Part shown: in pieces, positions 59,801-63,875 of the stretch
How positions within the stretch are numbered: position 1 is the first letter of the stretch
Layout: each line of letters starts with the position of its first letter
Source of the DNA: Siphonodentalium dalli
Taxonomy: Eukaryota; Mollusca; Scaphopoda; Gadilida; Siphonodentaliidae
Assembly (NCBI GenBank): GCA_032622095.1
Contig: CP136064.1
Coordinates: forward strand, 186,976,209 to 187,040,208
Length of the DNA: 64,000 bases
Direction: 5' to 3'
Translations under genes and position numbers: made by a program
The notes under the pieces: generated by a model
What the model was told of the DNA's origin: nothing
The model's input: the letters and a program-made list of their open reading frames with translations, nothing else
The model's database searches: none

Positions 59801-60200
59801 GCCTCAAGTAGCCAGCAGCATTATAAAGTAAAATTAGTGTAAACAATATTATTTGAATGAAAGAACAGAACATCACATTGACCATTATACATATAGAAAA
59901 AAACAGTTCAAATAAAGTAAAATTGGAATGCAGTCATTAGTAACCCTTGACTGATATAAACATGAAATTTCGAGTTAAAACAAAAGATCGTCAAAATTGA
60001 GACCTTGGAATTTTTCATGACATAAGCTTCTGAATGTAACATCAAAAATCCCTGAAGAAGACAATTTTACCTTGAGCAACTGTGTGAGTGTGAGAGGGTA
60101 GTTTTCCTTGACCATGGCTTGTAATAAGCAGTTGTGGATTTCCTTCACCATCGACCCAATTATCACAGAAAATGGAGTGAAGGCCGTTCTCATTTGTTCG
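17224..60200 (-). CDS. HEATR6: HEATR6 gene, 3' two thirds (14 coding exons, partial at the 5' end)
   Basis: Fourteen minus-strand exons, listed separately below, join in one frame to encode about 694 residues collinear with human HEATR6 from the end of its DUF4042 region to near the C terminus. The match rests on my memory of the human protein, for example TAFTPFSV (human RAFTPFSV), FWLYLLNGPLPG (human [12 protein letters not shown]), [18 protein letters not shown] and [11 protein letters not shown]. All introns are GT-AG and all phases agree, with no frameshift or stop, so the gene looks intact. HEATR6 is an alpha-solenoid HEAT/ARM-repeat protein of unclear molecular role; the human gene is amplified in breast tumours. 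Introns run from about 0.6 to 9.8 kb and are packed with transposons. The N-terminal exons are not in the window unless the unidentified exon at 63076-63338 belongs here. Confidence 0.93.
17485..17641. mobile_element. Fold-back element, arms about 60 bp
   Basis: Left 'ataactcttgtcttaatt' and 'ctgaaaagtttgaagaca' pair with right 'tgtcttcaaacttttcag' and 'aaaataagagttatt'; loop about 30 bp. Located just upstream (transcript sense) of the last HEATR6 exon. Confidence 0.72.
18065..18277. mobile_element. Family A MITE, copy A6, near-perfect hairpin
   Basis: 213 bp with TA flanks. Read outward from the apex, the two 106-bp arms differ at about one position, apart from the apex. Both arms share several substitutions away from the family consensus (gctctaattaatcgacctc against gccctaaataatcgactcc). 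It lies in the HEATR6 intron between exons m and n and would form a long double-stranded RNA if transcribed. Confidence 0.9.
18530..18965 (+). repeat. Tandem module array ending in a C-rich hairpin end
   Basis: Two to three units of about 170 bp ('ggataactcttgaacgg', 'ccaaatttcattgagatcc') followed by a GACGGATGGACAGACG tract and 'agtatacccccccccc ... ggggtataatt'. The same 3' end type is seen at 20.8, 45.9 and 59.0 kb, suggesting a transposon family with a palindromic 3' end. Confidence 0.75.
19502..19646 (-). CDS. HEATR6: HEATR6 exon m
   Basis: 145 bp, acceptor 'tttacctttcag', donor 'acaaaag|gttagt'. It encodes ILITILHLLSLTTLSDLDSL then QSVLTNHMEHYITFLDAWKL, leaving at phase 1. Human has [20 protein letters not shown] and MVQSYILQFLKS. 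A TTAA MITE starts 19 bp upstream of the acceptor. Confidence 0.92.
19670..19889. mobile_element. TTAA-flanked element, copy C9 (second subtype)
   Basis: TTAA at both borders, ends CCCTTTCTTTACTAAAT / ATTTAGTAAATAAAGGG. The interior has 'cagataataagttcaac', shared with C10 and C12. It begins 19 bp upstream of the acceptor of exon m. Confidence 0.82.
19949..20401. mobile_element. TTAA-flanked MITE, copy C4
   Basis: 453 bp, ends CCCTTTACCCAACA / TGTTGGGTAAAGGG, TTAA at both borders, two 'cattctcttatatatgcg' hairpins (about 20105-20162 and 20308-20370) separated by short T-rich repeats. The left flank ('cagctcccgtcatgg') looks like the right end of a C3-type copy, so C4 may have inserted at an older copy's TTAA. 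Confidence 0.84.
20410..20825 (+). repeat. Tandem module array with GGTATA hairpin end
   Basis: Two units ('gaataactcaagaacgg', 'accaaatttcattcagatc') then 'ggacggacagacgagg' and the hairpin 'gtatacccccattctc / gagagtgggggtata'. Confidence 0.75.
20922..21057. mobile_element. Family A MITE, copy A7, right arm truncated
   Basis: Full left arm and apex, ending inside the right arm at 'ggcaacaagc'. It is in the HEATR6 intron between exons l and m, close to a TTAA element. Confidence 0.82.
21117..21370. mobile_element. TTAA-type MITE, copy C5
   Basis: C3-like ends (CTTCCATGACTGAAGC / CCAGTCATGAAAGGG) and two degenerate hairpins. The right TTAA is intact at 21371; the left one has decayed. It lies 203 bp from HEATR6 exon l. 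Confidence 0.8.
21573..21794 (-). CDS. HEATR6: HEATR6 exon l
   Basis: 222 bp, phase 0 at both ends, acceptor 'ttaatttctag', donor 'gatcag|gtactg'. The 74 codons begin QTVLDTLCCVTKECKNFKGR and include VDHFCSIWSSMFVALQSAEE and AEFKHRDNLTDQ. Human has [39 protein letters not shown] and LEFKYCVSLRTQ. It lies beyond the 9.8 kb intron that contains element D1. Confidence 0.95.
21860..22689. other. Intron sequence, no feature seen
   Basis: Between HEATR6 exon l and element D1. AT-rich, no shared repeat found. Confidence 0.6.
24003..24493 (+). repeat. Diverged tandem pair, about 235-255 bp
   Basis: Each unit has 'ctgaggtacctatgtatc', AT microsatellite ('gatataatatatat'), 'aaagctgcgccca', 'cggagccaga' and 'cagagaacatg'. 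It is in the D1 interior and no coding capacity is seen. Confidence 0.75.
24973..28018 (+). repeat. Tandem duplication in D1, unit 1
   Basis: Starts 'taaaaatggctcccctag' and is repeated from 28019. The two units differ at only a few single bases (e.g. aacagggtgg at about 25222 against aacggggtgg at about 28272), in a C-tract length (about 26036 against 29077) and by an extra 222-bp internal duplication found only here. Confidence 0.93.
26718..27161 (+). repeat. 222-bp direct tandem duplication inside unit 1
   Basis: Two adjacent copies (26718-26939 and 26940-27161) starting 'atttctgtcagaatacc' and ending 'caacttttaag'. Unit 2 has only one (from about 29768). Confidence 0.92.
28019..30847 (+). 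repeat. Tandem duplication in D1, unit 2
   Basis: Second copy of the preceding unit; it runs through the D1 right terminus and ends in 'aacacagata', so the junction shows short microhomology (ATA). Near-identity implies a very recent event or two haplotypes placed in tandem by the assembler. Confidence 0.92.
30850..31560. other. Intron sequence right of D1
   Basis: AT-rich, with the CRE palindrome at 31248. The last 20 bp before exon k's donor ('atttagtaaacacaggattaa') resemble the right end of C9, a possible remnant. An 83-codon plus frame at 31297-31548 is not supported. Confidence 0.5.
31248..31267. promoter_or_regulatory. 20-bp perfect palindrome with a CRE core
   Basis: The palindrome 'ctcatatgacgtcatatgag' contains TGACGTCA, the full cAMP-response element. 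Another 'ggtgacgtcc' lies at about 31192. It sits in the intron 302 bp downstream (transcript sense) of HEATR6 exon k. Function is not shown. Confidence 0.3.
31569..31646 (-). CDS. HEATR6: HEATR6 exon k
   Basis: 78 bp, phase 0 at both ends, acceptor 'tctcaccag', donor 'ttttca|gtaagt'. It encodes [20 protein letters not shown] then DQPLFS, matching human [20 protein letters not shown]. The donor sequence GTAAG is followed at once by TTAA, which may be the end of a TTAA-type element remnant. Confidence 0.93.
31971..35192. mobile_element. TTAA-type element C12, split by element D2
   Basis: Ends CACTTTCTATAC / GTATAGAAAGTG, flanked by TGAA and TTAA. The left part (to about 32140) matches C10 ('tgaacatttcccacc'). 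The right part (from about 35110, 'ccaaatgaataatagacc') continues the C10 sequence exactly where the left part stops. D2 therefore inserted into it. Confidence 0.72.
32150..35109. mobile_element. Family D element D2
   Basis: About 2.96 kb. Left terminus 32185-32340 and right terminus 34945-35109 are inverted over about 160 bp. The three-fold left motif is kept (direct 32185, inverted 32412-32441, direct 32492). The interior shares ARFARNYDLDGTTWDV (minus strand, near 32720-32760) and other blocks with D1 and D3. It is inserted in C12. Confidence 0.83.
35353..35629. mobile_element. Fold-back element, arms about 120 bp
   Basis: Left arm 'ggcaaaaaattttgat' ... 'accgagtttggcgtat', right arm its complement ('atacgccaaacttggtcc' ... 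'tctcaatttttgcc'), separated by a loop of about 35 bp. It carries several compensated and uncompensated changes. Ends do not fit a known TSD pattern. Confidence 0.75.
35930..36006 (-). CDS. HEATR6: HEATR6 exon j
   Basis: 77 bp, acceptor 'tttcaacag', donor 'atgaag|gtaatt'. With the carried-in base it gives EKSTFQAAIDNAVNVLIKNC then ANGAMK. Human has [20 protein letters not shown] and LTEAAMK. It ends at phase 0. Confidence 0.92.
36352..36722. mobile_element. Head-to-head pair of tRNA-derived SINE-like copies
   Basis: The two halves are inverted around about 36590. Each half has a pol III B-box-like motif (plus strand 'ggggttcgaatccc' at about 36636; minus strand 'ggagtttgaatccc' near 36545). 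These are followed by 'acacaatccaaa' and 'attgtctcaaaaacac'. An A-box-like 'tggcgatctaagcg' is present on the minus-strand copy. Both extend past the tRNA-like head, as a SINE does. It lies between HEATR6 exons i and j. Confidence 0.62.
36781..36941 (-). CDS. HEATR6: HEATR6 exon i
   Basis: 161 bp, acceptor 'ttgttccacag', donor 'gcattg|gtatgt'. It follows a 9.4 kb intron that holds the nested D3/fold-back insertion. It encodes REENNNEFIDDFSDMLLLKL, then IKTQAVRAVGNILRYLPARS and part of the next codon. Human has FSGLLLLKML and VKSNAVRALGNLLHFLQPS. It enters at phase 2 and leaves at phase 1. Confidence 0.93.
36942..37854. other. Intron sequence, no feature seen
   Basis: Upstream (transcript sense) of exon i, to the left flank of D3. 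No repeat or coding signal recognised. Confidence 0.55.
37855..37904 (+). repeat. Left remnant of the module array split by D3
   Basis: 'ctataacctatgactgat' and 'cagatggacacaaat' match the part of the module that should precede 45500 (compare 'ccaataacctatgagata' at about 18689). Confidence 0.6.
40040..41700 (+). repeat. Minisatellite in the left arm of the fold-back element
   Basis: Dozens of diverged units of about 42-48 bp of the type 'gtatacagggagtgac' + 'tatatggtcatgg' + 'gtgaggtgtatatg'. Because many units are 42 bp, all frames stay open for long stretches and give His-rich artefact peptides on the minus strand. Confidence 0.88.
41775..42425 (-). repeat. Minisatellite in the right arm of the fold-back element
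   Basis: The same unit in reverse orientation ('catgaccatatagtcac', 'gtatacatattcac'), with about a third as many copies as the left arm, so the arms have expanded or contracted independently. Confidence 0.87.
45500..45910 (+). repeat. Tandem module array (right part), split by D3
   Basis: Two units ('gatgaataactctagaatg', 'aaatttcattgagatccg') ending 'agacggacggatggac' and 'agtatacccc ... ggggtgtaatt'. Its left continuation lies at about 37855-37904, on the far side of D3. Confidence 0.72.
46308..46432 (-). CDS. HEATR6: HEATR6 exon h
   Basis: 125 bp, acceptor 'tttattccag', donor 'caacag|gtaatc'. It encodes [20 protein letters not shown] then ALVKAKAGWALANICETLAT and N, leaving at phase 2. 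Human has [20 protein letters not shown] and RAKAAWSLGNLTDTLIVN, a typical HEAT/ARM helix pair. A half-length mariner-like MITE starts 37 bp upstream of the acceptor. Confidence 0.94.
46472..46556. mobile_element. Family A MITE, copy A8, single arm
   Basis: Only the outer 85 bp of one arm is present, ending at 'tatggcttgttg', so no hairpin can form. The TA lies 37 bp upstream of the acceptor of HEATR6 exon h. Confidence 0.82.
46800..46944. mobile_element. Family A MITE, copy A9, inner right arm deleted
   Basis: The left arm is complete. After 'gctctcactg' the sequence jumps to the outer right arm ('gaggttaaggagtcg'), losing about 70 bp. TA-like flanks are kept. Confidence 0.82.
47158..47313. 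mobile_element. TTAA-flanked MITE, copy C8, with a different internal hairpin
   Basis: TTAA at both borders, with ends CCCTTTCAGTGCCAAG / CTTGGCACTGAAAGGG that match C1 and C2. The interior is a different stem ('aatgtgatacattgat' ... 'aatgtatcacatt'). It lies 48 bp from HEATR6 exon g. Confidence 0.85.
47366..47488 (-). CDS. HEATR6: HEATR6 exon g
   Basis: 123 bp, phase 0 at both ends, acceptor 'attattgtag', donor 'cgagat|gtaagt'. It encodes SDKRVMCLTLMLGMAADDDK then [20 protein letters not shown] and D. Human has [20 protein letters not shown] and [20 protein letters not shown]. Three Helitron-like elements lie directly upstream (transcript sense) and a TTAA MITE lies 48 bp downstream. Confidence 0.95.
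47520..48037 (+). mobile_element. Helitron-like non-autonomous element 1
   Basis: Begins TCTCATATATATTTTGAAG, has a GTCT microsatellite, then about two and a half copies of a 122-bp tandem unit (gagcccgtgcg at 47678, 47800, 47922). It ends with a short hairpin 'agcccggacaacgtcgggct' and then 'catcggCTAG|T'. TC start, 3' hairpin and CTAG end with A/T insertion are Helitron/HINE hallmarks. Confidence 0.82.
48038..48543 (+). mobile_element. Helitron-like non-autonomous element 2
   Basis: Starts TCTCATATATATTTTGAAG directly at the base after the CTAG of element 1 and ends in the same hairpin and CTAG. The 122-bp units are at 48184, 48306 and 48428. Very similar to element 1, so probably a recent tandem copy. 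Confidence 0.82.
48544..48968 (+). mobile_element. Helitron-like non-autonomous element 3 (divergent)
   Basis: Starts TCTGTTATATATTCTGG at the base after element 2's CTAG and ends 'cacatcagCTAG|T'. The interior differs: two copies of a unit of about 127 bp with 'caaatttggtatgtagg' and 'aagctcacataggcatg'. Confidence 0.72.
48969..49429. other. Intron sequence, no feature seen
   Basis: Between the Helitron-like trio and the 49.4 kb tandem array. Confidence 0.55.
49430..51000 (+). repeat. Tandem array, about 155-bp unit, interrupted by the hAT-like element
   Basis: Units carry 'gccgtaactcaggtaaaa', 'atctggttttcaaact' and 'agatccatataccaaat'. The array resumes at 50952 ('tgaaattggttgatgttt') after the 871-bp insertion. 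Confidence 0.75.
50081..50951. mobile_element. hAT-like non-autonomous element (871 bp) with perfect TSD
   Basis: Ends CAGGGACCAGCC / GGCTGGTCCCTG, flanked by the 8-bp direct duplication TGAAATTG (50073-50080 and 50952-50959). Removing the element and one TSD copy restores the surrounding repeat ('gaatgaaattggttgatg'). Subterminal 'cttcgccttatttttgcag' is repeated near the other end. No transposase ORF. CAG ends with an 8-bp TSD point to hAT. Confidence 0.92.
51513..51644 (-). CDS. HEATR6: HEATR6 exon f
   Basis: 132 bp, phase 0 at both ends, acceptor 'tgtttttcag', donor 'ttaccg|gtgagt'. The 44 codons include LIEFWLYLLNGPLPGLLQNH and end in FKDLP. Human has [20 protein letters not shown] and FSNLP. 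The preceding 3.7 kb intron contains the 52.4-55 kb tandem array. Confidence 0.93.
51645..52489. other. Intron sequence, no feature seen
   Basis: AT-rich. It holds a weak inverted similarity ('ccattgttatgtaaacaa' at about 51831 against 'atggttacataacaatgg' at about 52039), perhaps a decayed fold-back element. Confidence 0.5.
52490..54960 (+). repeat. Tandem array, about 150-180 bp units, with GACA/GACG microsatellite
   Basis: More than ten diverged units with 'gggccataactccgtaaa', 'cccatattcgaactcgat' and 'accaaatttggttccgat'. Two neighbouring units (about 53350-53650) are almost identical. A (GACA)n(GACG)n tract lies at 53797-53863. The long minus-strand frames here are repeat artefacts. 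Confidence 0.85.
55330..55404 (-). CDS. HEATR6: HEATR6 exon e
   Basis: 75 bp, phase 0 at both ends, acceptor 'cttaattgcag', donor 'gcagag|gtaaac'. The 25 codons include LLDELTKVMLQEVLNAEKEK. They follow exon d exactly as human LLEELGTGLIQQYK follows LHGAK. Confidence 0.9.
55468..55666. mobile_element. TTAA-type MITE, copy C6
   Basis: Starts CCCTTTCACGATGGGAG after TTCA (a mutated TTAA) and ends 'cgtggaacgg' before TTAA. Contains the 'cattctcttatatatgcg' hairpin (55520-55577). It lies 63 bp from HEATR6 exon e. Confidence 0.78.
55673..56172. other. Intron sequence, no feature seen
   Basis: Between MITE C6 and the 56.2 kb fold-back element. Confidence 0.55.
56173..56743. mobile_element. Fold-back element, arms about 228 bp
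   Basis: Arms 56282-56507 and 56508-56737 are inverted with no loop; the apex is 'gtggtaataataaccac'. Landmarks in each arm: 'caatccgatcaga', 'cttcggggtaaa', 'gaggaacccacccatc', 'gatggataactctaaaat'. Terminal 'tttaaaggt' motifs lie on both sides. Single arms occur at 16.66 and 63.88 kb. Confidence 0.8.
56766..56847 (-). CDS. HEATR6: HEATR6 exon d
   Basis: 82 bp, acceptor 'cttccattacag', donor 'ggcaag|gtaata'. With the two bases carried in, it gives RHNLPVLKEVLLKCMDDSDP then VINLHGGK, matching human [23 protein letters not shown]. It ends at phase 0. A TTAA element begins 18 bp upstream of the acceptor, on the intron side. Confidence 0.92.
56870..57772. mobile_element. TTAA-flanked element, copy C11 (903 bp)
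   Basis: TTAA at both borders, ends CCCTTTCTATACTACTAG / GAATCTATTCAGTATGGAAAGGG in imperfect inversion. It begins 18 bp from the acceptor of exon d. It contains a hAT-like end at 57010. Short frames inside show nothing recognisable. Confidence 0.72.
57010..57105. mobile_element. hAT-like terminal fragment
   Basis: The text 'cagtagggccgtaacgatt' followed by repeated 'cgattcgat' / 'aatcacgatt' motifs resembles the ends of many animal hAT elements. No matching inverted end or 8-bp TSD was found nearby. Confidence 0.45.
57885..58395 (-). CDS. HEATR6: HEATR6 exon c (longest exon)
   Basis: 511 bp, acceptor 'aatttttcag', donor 'atcatcag|gtgaga'. It starts DPNIRVACLTCFGSIVGLSP (human DVNVRVSSLTLLGAIVS), then ALMEVCYIIQ. 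A Ser/Gly/Thr-rich, probably disordered linker follows, then TSWLVKLCVKNII (human CWLIRLCISIVVLP) and PVRLESLQVLQNLTRMYFP. The linker falls where the human protein is also low in complexity. It ends at phase 2. A TTAA-type MITE ends 21 bp upstream of the acceptor. Confidence 0.95.
58421..58612. mobile_element. TTAA-type MITE, copy C7, right end lost
   Basis: Starts TTAA-CCCTTTCATGATGC, 21 bp from the acceptor of HEATR6 exon c, and carries one full hairpin and half of a second. The right terminus is not recognisable. Confidence 0.76.
58930..59042 (+). repeat. Solo module end with GGTATA hairpin
   Basis: 'gtgtttgaattatctgccc', 'cggacaaacggcc' and then 'gtatacccccattctca / gagagtggtggtataatt', as at 20.8 kb. 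Confidence 0.68.
59377..59476 (-). CDS. HEATR6: HEATR6 exon b
   Basis: 100 bp, acceptor 'ccatttcag', donor 'cacagag|gtgagc'. It translates as CLGTLIACVPYQRLKHGLLS then KVIRYVRHFISHR plus one base. This aligns with human [20 protein letters not shown] and following residues. It enters at phase 0 and leaves at phase 1. Confidence 0.93.
59477..60070. other. Intron sequence, no feature seen
   Basis: Short intron between HEATR6 exons a and b; no repeat found. Confidence 0.6.
60071..60200 (-). CDS. HEATR6: HEATR6 exon a (first visible)
   Basis: 130 bp. The acceptor is a clear polypyrimidine site ('attatttcag') and the donor is 'ctcaag|gtaaaa'. One base completes a split codon, then 43 codons include EQMRTAFTPFSVIIGSMVKE and end in QLLK at phase 0. 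It corresponds to the human stretch [21 protein letters not shown], near the end of DUF4042. Two bases of the first codon must come from an upstream exon (phase 2). Confidence 0.92.
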
Positions 60201-60329
60201 CTGAAATAATTATGTCTCATGAGGTGGTCGTCACAATTTTGGGAATCATATGGAATTATTTTTCTAGCTATTGGAGTTTGAAGTCCAAAATACACCAGCA
60301 ACTCATATGTGGATGACATCAGGTAGCAG

Positions 60330-60925
60330 TGATTAATTATTGGAATTGATGTTATCAGATGTTAGCACTGTGTATAAAACCATGGGATACCAGGGTCGAG
60401 TGAACAATGTCCTGAAAATACCGGTATGAGAAGGCATGATTCAGTTTTCAAAGTTATTCAAAAATCGAATGTTTTCGTTTATTATGATAAAGACAAGAAT
60501 ATTATTGGTTTATTCAAGAATGTTTTACATACACAGGTTATGGTGCTGAATTATTGGAATTTATATTATCAGACATTAGAATTGTATATAAAACCATGGG
60601 ATACAAGGGTCGAGTAACAATGTCCCGAAAATACCGATATGAGAAGGCATGATTCAGTTTTCAAAGTTATTCTAAAATGAAATATTTTTGTTTATTATGA
60701 TAAAGACAAGAAAATTATTGGTTTATTCAAGAATGTTTTACATACACAGGTTATGGTGATGAAGTATTGGAACTGATATTATCAGAAGTTAGCATTGTAT
60801 ATAAAACAATGGGATAACAGGGTTGAGTGAACAATGTCCTGAAAATACCAGTATGAGAAGGCATGATTCAGTTTTCAAAGTTATTCAAAAATCAAATGTT
60901 TTTGTTTATTATGATAAAGACATTA
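60330..60925 (+). repeat. Three tandem units of about 212 bp
   Basis: Units start near 60340, 60554 and 60765 ('tattggaattgatgttatc'), and include 'aaccatgggatacaagggt' and 'tattatgataaagacaag'. The third is cut by D4 at 'gataaagaca'. It lies directly upstream (transcript sense) of HEATR6 exon a. Confidence 0.87.
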
Positions 60926-62060
60926 TATTTTTTACCCAAATTATGTATCTCCTAATAAATATCTTGGACACTGAATGAACTAATGGTTATATATTTCTTG
61001 CTTGCAAGATTCTAGAAGAAGTTTTTAAAAATCGGTACGAAGTACCTACAGTACACGCACGGTCAAACCCGATCATGTTCAACTTTCGACCAATCATGTA
61101 ACAGTCCTTTCGCTATAAAAGCGATGACAAGTAAGTTTATGGTCTTTTAATTTCTCTCTTCTGTGTGTTCGATGCGTTTTGACCGAGTGTGCGGGGCGGG
61201 AATGTTGCTCCCAACCAGGAGGGCCCTATGAGTTCAGTGTCCAAGATACTTATTAGGAGATACATATTTTGGGTAAAAAATATTATATCTCCGTCAAAGA
61301 TATCTTGGACACTGAAAGAACTAATGGTTATAAGTAGAATTCTTGAATAGGAGGAGGCCACGAGGCAGATAATCAGACTATGCCCATGAACCCACCTGCT
61401 GAAGCAGAAAAGATTTGCATCCTGTACCAAAAATATTTCTTGGTAGACATAAACAAAAATAGACCATTGTGTCCCATATGCAGTAGCTCAGATAAACCCA
61501 AAAGCAACTGAGCCTCCTAAAAGGAAACAACACGTACTTCATGTGCCCTAATGATCACAGAGTGAAGGTGTCCAGGATAAACATTGGCCATAGGCAAGGG
61601 AGATAACTCATTCATTCATGTTCTCAATAGGATAAAGAGACCTACCCCCCCCCCCCCCCCCCCCCTCCCCCTTCAGAGGATGAAGCAGCACCAGAATGAC
61701 ATCCAGAAGATGTTGACAGGCCCACAAGACACGAAAGAGGGGACCATAGCAAACCGATGAGAAAACACGGTTATGACTCCCCCCCCCCCCCCCCCCCCCC
61801 CACAGACCAATGGGGGGACCAGGGATACACCAGGAGAAAATATTACAGGGAGTTGAGCAGATTATGGCCAGGGCACTGGAAAGAATGTCCATGGAAGGAA
61901 AAAGCATACACATAGAGATGTGACCAAGACAGAGAGAGTGTCCGCCTCCGGTACACAAAGCCAAGTAACTGGAAATTGAATTGTACGGTCAACCATGGAG
62001 TGTAACTGATACAGCTAATGGAACTGCCTGAACATTCGGCCGACCTGTGATGCAACGAAC
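60925..62060. mobile_element. Distant family D relative, D4, right end not found
   Basis: Left motif 'atcttggacactgaatg' (60961), inverted copy at about 61230-61285, direct copy at about 61301-61320, then 'ggaggaggccacgag'. This is the same order as in D1 and D2 ('ggaggaggcacgag') with different sequence. Two long C tracts follow (61645-61665, 61779-61801). The right terminus is not visible, so the end is approximate. Confidence 0.6.
61645..61801 (+). repeat. Two long C tracts
   Basis: C21 at 61645-61665 and C23 at 61779-61801 inside D4. Other C runs of 10-18 occur at about 18929, 29080, 33444 and 38801. Confidence 0.85.
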
Positions 62061-62290
62061 AGGCCTGCATGGTTTCAAAATTATGTGGAACTTATTTATC
62101 GTTCGTCTGGTGGGTGCTTAGGTAACCCATACCGTATGTTAGCAGAAAAGTTACACAAACTGTTATTTATAATCACGGCAACTGGCATTATTAATCACCT
62201 ATGGGCATGCGCAATAATTGTTGAATGTCTCAAATTAAGGTGAGAATCAGTTGTCGTGAAATCTGATTAGAATTAGAATCACGATTGTAA

Positions 62291-62690
62291 AGTGATGTGA
62301 AACACTCGGGCAGGGTGATCAAATAGAATTGAAGAATAATCTTGGTCAAAGTAGGCACTGTGACAAATACTATATCAAAAATGACAACACCCAGGCACTC
62401 AGAGACACCAACTAAATGCAGAGACTCTTGATGACGAATCCTAGTTTGTTAGTCTGTCACTGCGAGATGCGTCCCGAATCAAGAAGTCAAAATTTAAAAT
62501 GAGCGTAGTTCAAACGATATTTTCTATGGAGCGGAATCGTTGATATGCGTGATATTTTCAGCTATGTGAGCAGAATGCTAAATTCCCTTGTGAGACATAG
62601 CACCCGCATACTAACTTATCAGTTTCACGCACACGATTAAGTCCATAATATGTGTAGGTTATTCTCATAAAAGTGGCCTAATCGCTGAAT
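62291..62690 (+). repeat. Dispersed repeat R, copy 2
   Basis: Second copy of the repeat at 5431, collinear over about 370 bp with moderate divergence. It ends just before the possible plus-strand promoter. Confidence 0.78.
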
Positions 62691-62793
62691 AATTGCACCA
62701 TCACAGTGGATCAACGGACACGAACCAAAACCGGAAGTCGAAGATTTCGAGGTGGAGAAATAAACGCTTGGATAGAATATCTGACCAACTGAA
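62690..62793 (+). promoter_or_regulatory. Possible plus-strand promoter and first exon
   Basis: The segment contains a consensus ETS-type site (accggaagt at about 62729), common at animal transcription starts. It ends in a strong 5' splice site, 'ctgaag|gtgagt', at 62793/62794. The following 150 bp are richer in CpG than the surroundings. No downstream plus-strand exon is visible before the window ends, and it would run against the minus-strand exon at 63.1-63.3 kb. Confidence 0.25.
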
Positions 62794-63075
62794 GGTGAGT
62801 GAATATTTCTTCGCTAATGTTCGGACACCGACGATCAATTTAAGTCGGTTGTCATTGTTCGATCGCGGAAAAAATGTCATTTAATCATCGCCGCGAGACG
62901 ATTTCTTCCCCAAAATATCCATGAAAATCATACTTTTCACATTCATCGCAGACAGCTGTCGCAACAACCTATATACCGGTCGAAAGGCCCGTTTTCCCCC
63001 CACAAATGCATATTTTGAGTATTTTCACGGACTGTCTCAAAATTCCAAATTTCATCTTTTGATGCAAGTACCCAC

Positions 63076-63338
63076 CTCGAAAATACTGTCCGGTTAGTCC
63101 TGTACACCCCGGAATTTAGTTGCAATCCACCAGACCCGGCGGACAGTTTTTGTTGTTCAATCAAGAGTCGAAATGGATTAGTTGGTTGGCTGCCTTTCGT
63201 TAACAGTGGCACGTTTTTGGGCAACTGCTTTTCTGTTGCAACTATAGTATACTGATCAAGTTTAGTTACCGAGTACAGTTTGCAATTTGTTCTCATATAT
63301 TCGTTCAGATCGTGTAAGGTCATTAACCAAAGAATCAT
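63076..63338 (-). CDS. Unidentified 5' coding exon (candidate)
   Basis: The reading frame starts at an ATG at 63338 with a stop codon directly before it in frame. A second ATG 15 bp later begins MTLHDLNEYMRTNCKLYSVT. It continues through YTIVATEKQLPKNVPLLTKG and TNPFRLLIEQQKLSAGSGG to a good donor, 'ttcgag|gtgggt', after TVFS plus two bases. Codon choice and composition look like real protein, unlike nearby repeat frames. I do not recognise the family, and it does not resemble the human HEATR6 N terminus. It ends at phase 2, which fits the phase needed by the HEATR6 exon at 60200, but that happens by chance one time in three. It could also start a separate gene. Confidence 0.5.
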
Positions 63339-63875
63339 TTATGGAAATATTGTTAGAACAAGAATATTACAATACCCTCCATGACCAAGGCCGGTAGCAA
63401 CAGGATTGTTTTGATGGTGGGGGGTGTAGATGTATTTTCCAATAGTTTGATATTTCAGCCAGTATATAGCGTGAAATTTGATACTTAAAAAACAATTAAA
63501 ATTCGATTAATTTCAGAAAAAAACAAATCGGGACCCATGGCTGTTCTTTTTCATTATGGCCACTTTCGGGACCCACCACCCGAGTTTTAATTACGATTGT
63601 ATAAAGTTTTAACTTCGTTTTCGGGTATATGCAGATGTTTATTTCCATTTCTATGAGAGGCCAAATTCACATTTCATATTTAATTGCAGTTAAGCAATAG
63701 CACTTAAGCATAATTATTTGCGATTAAGCGCAATTCATGGTTATACTGTATGTAACTATGTACCCCTGGTGAATAAATAGGTGTATCTATAACTAAACCT
63801 GAACTCATATTGACATATCACCTCCTTGTTTTCATTGCTTTGGATAGTTGGGATTGTGAACTAGCCTAAATTCTT

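Noticed and set aside
61608-62070. 118- and 75-codon minus-strand frames
   Set aside because: They are built on poly-C tracts read as poly-Gly and on D4 sequence; no domain.
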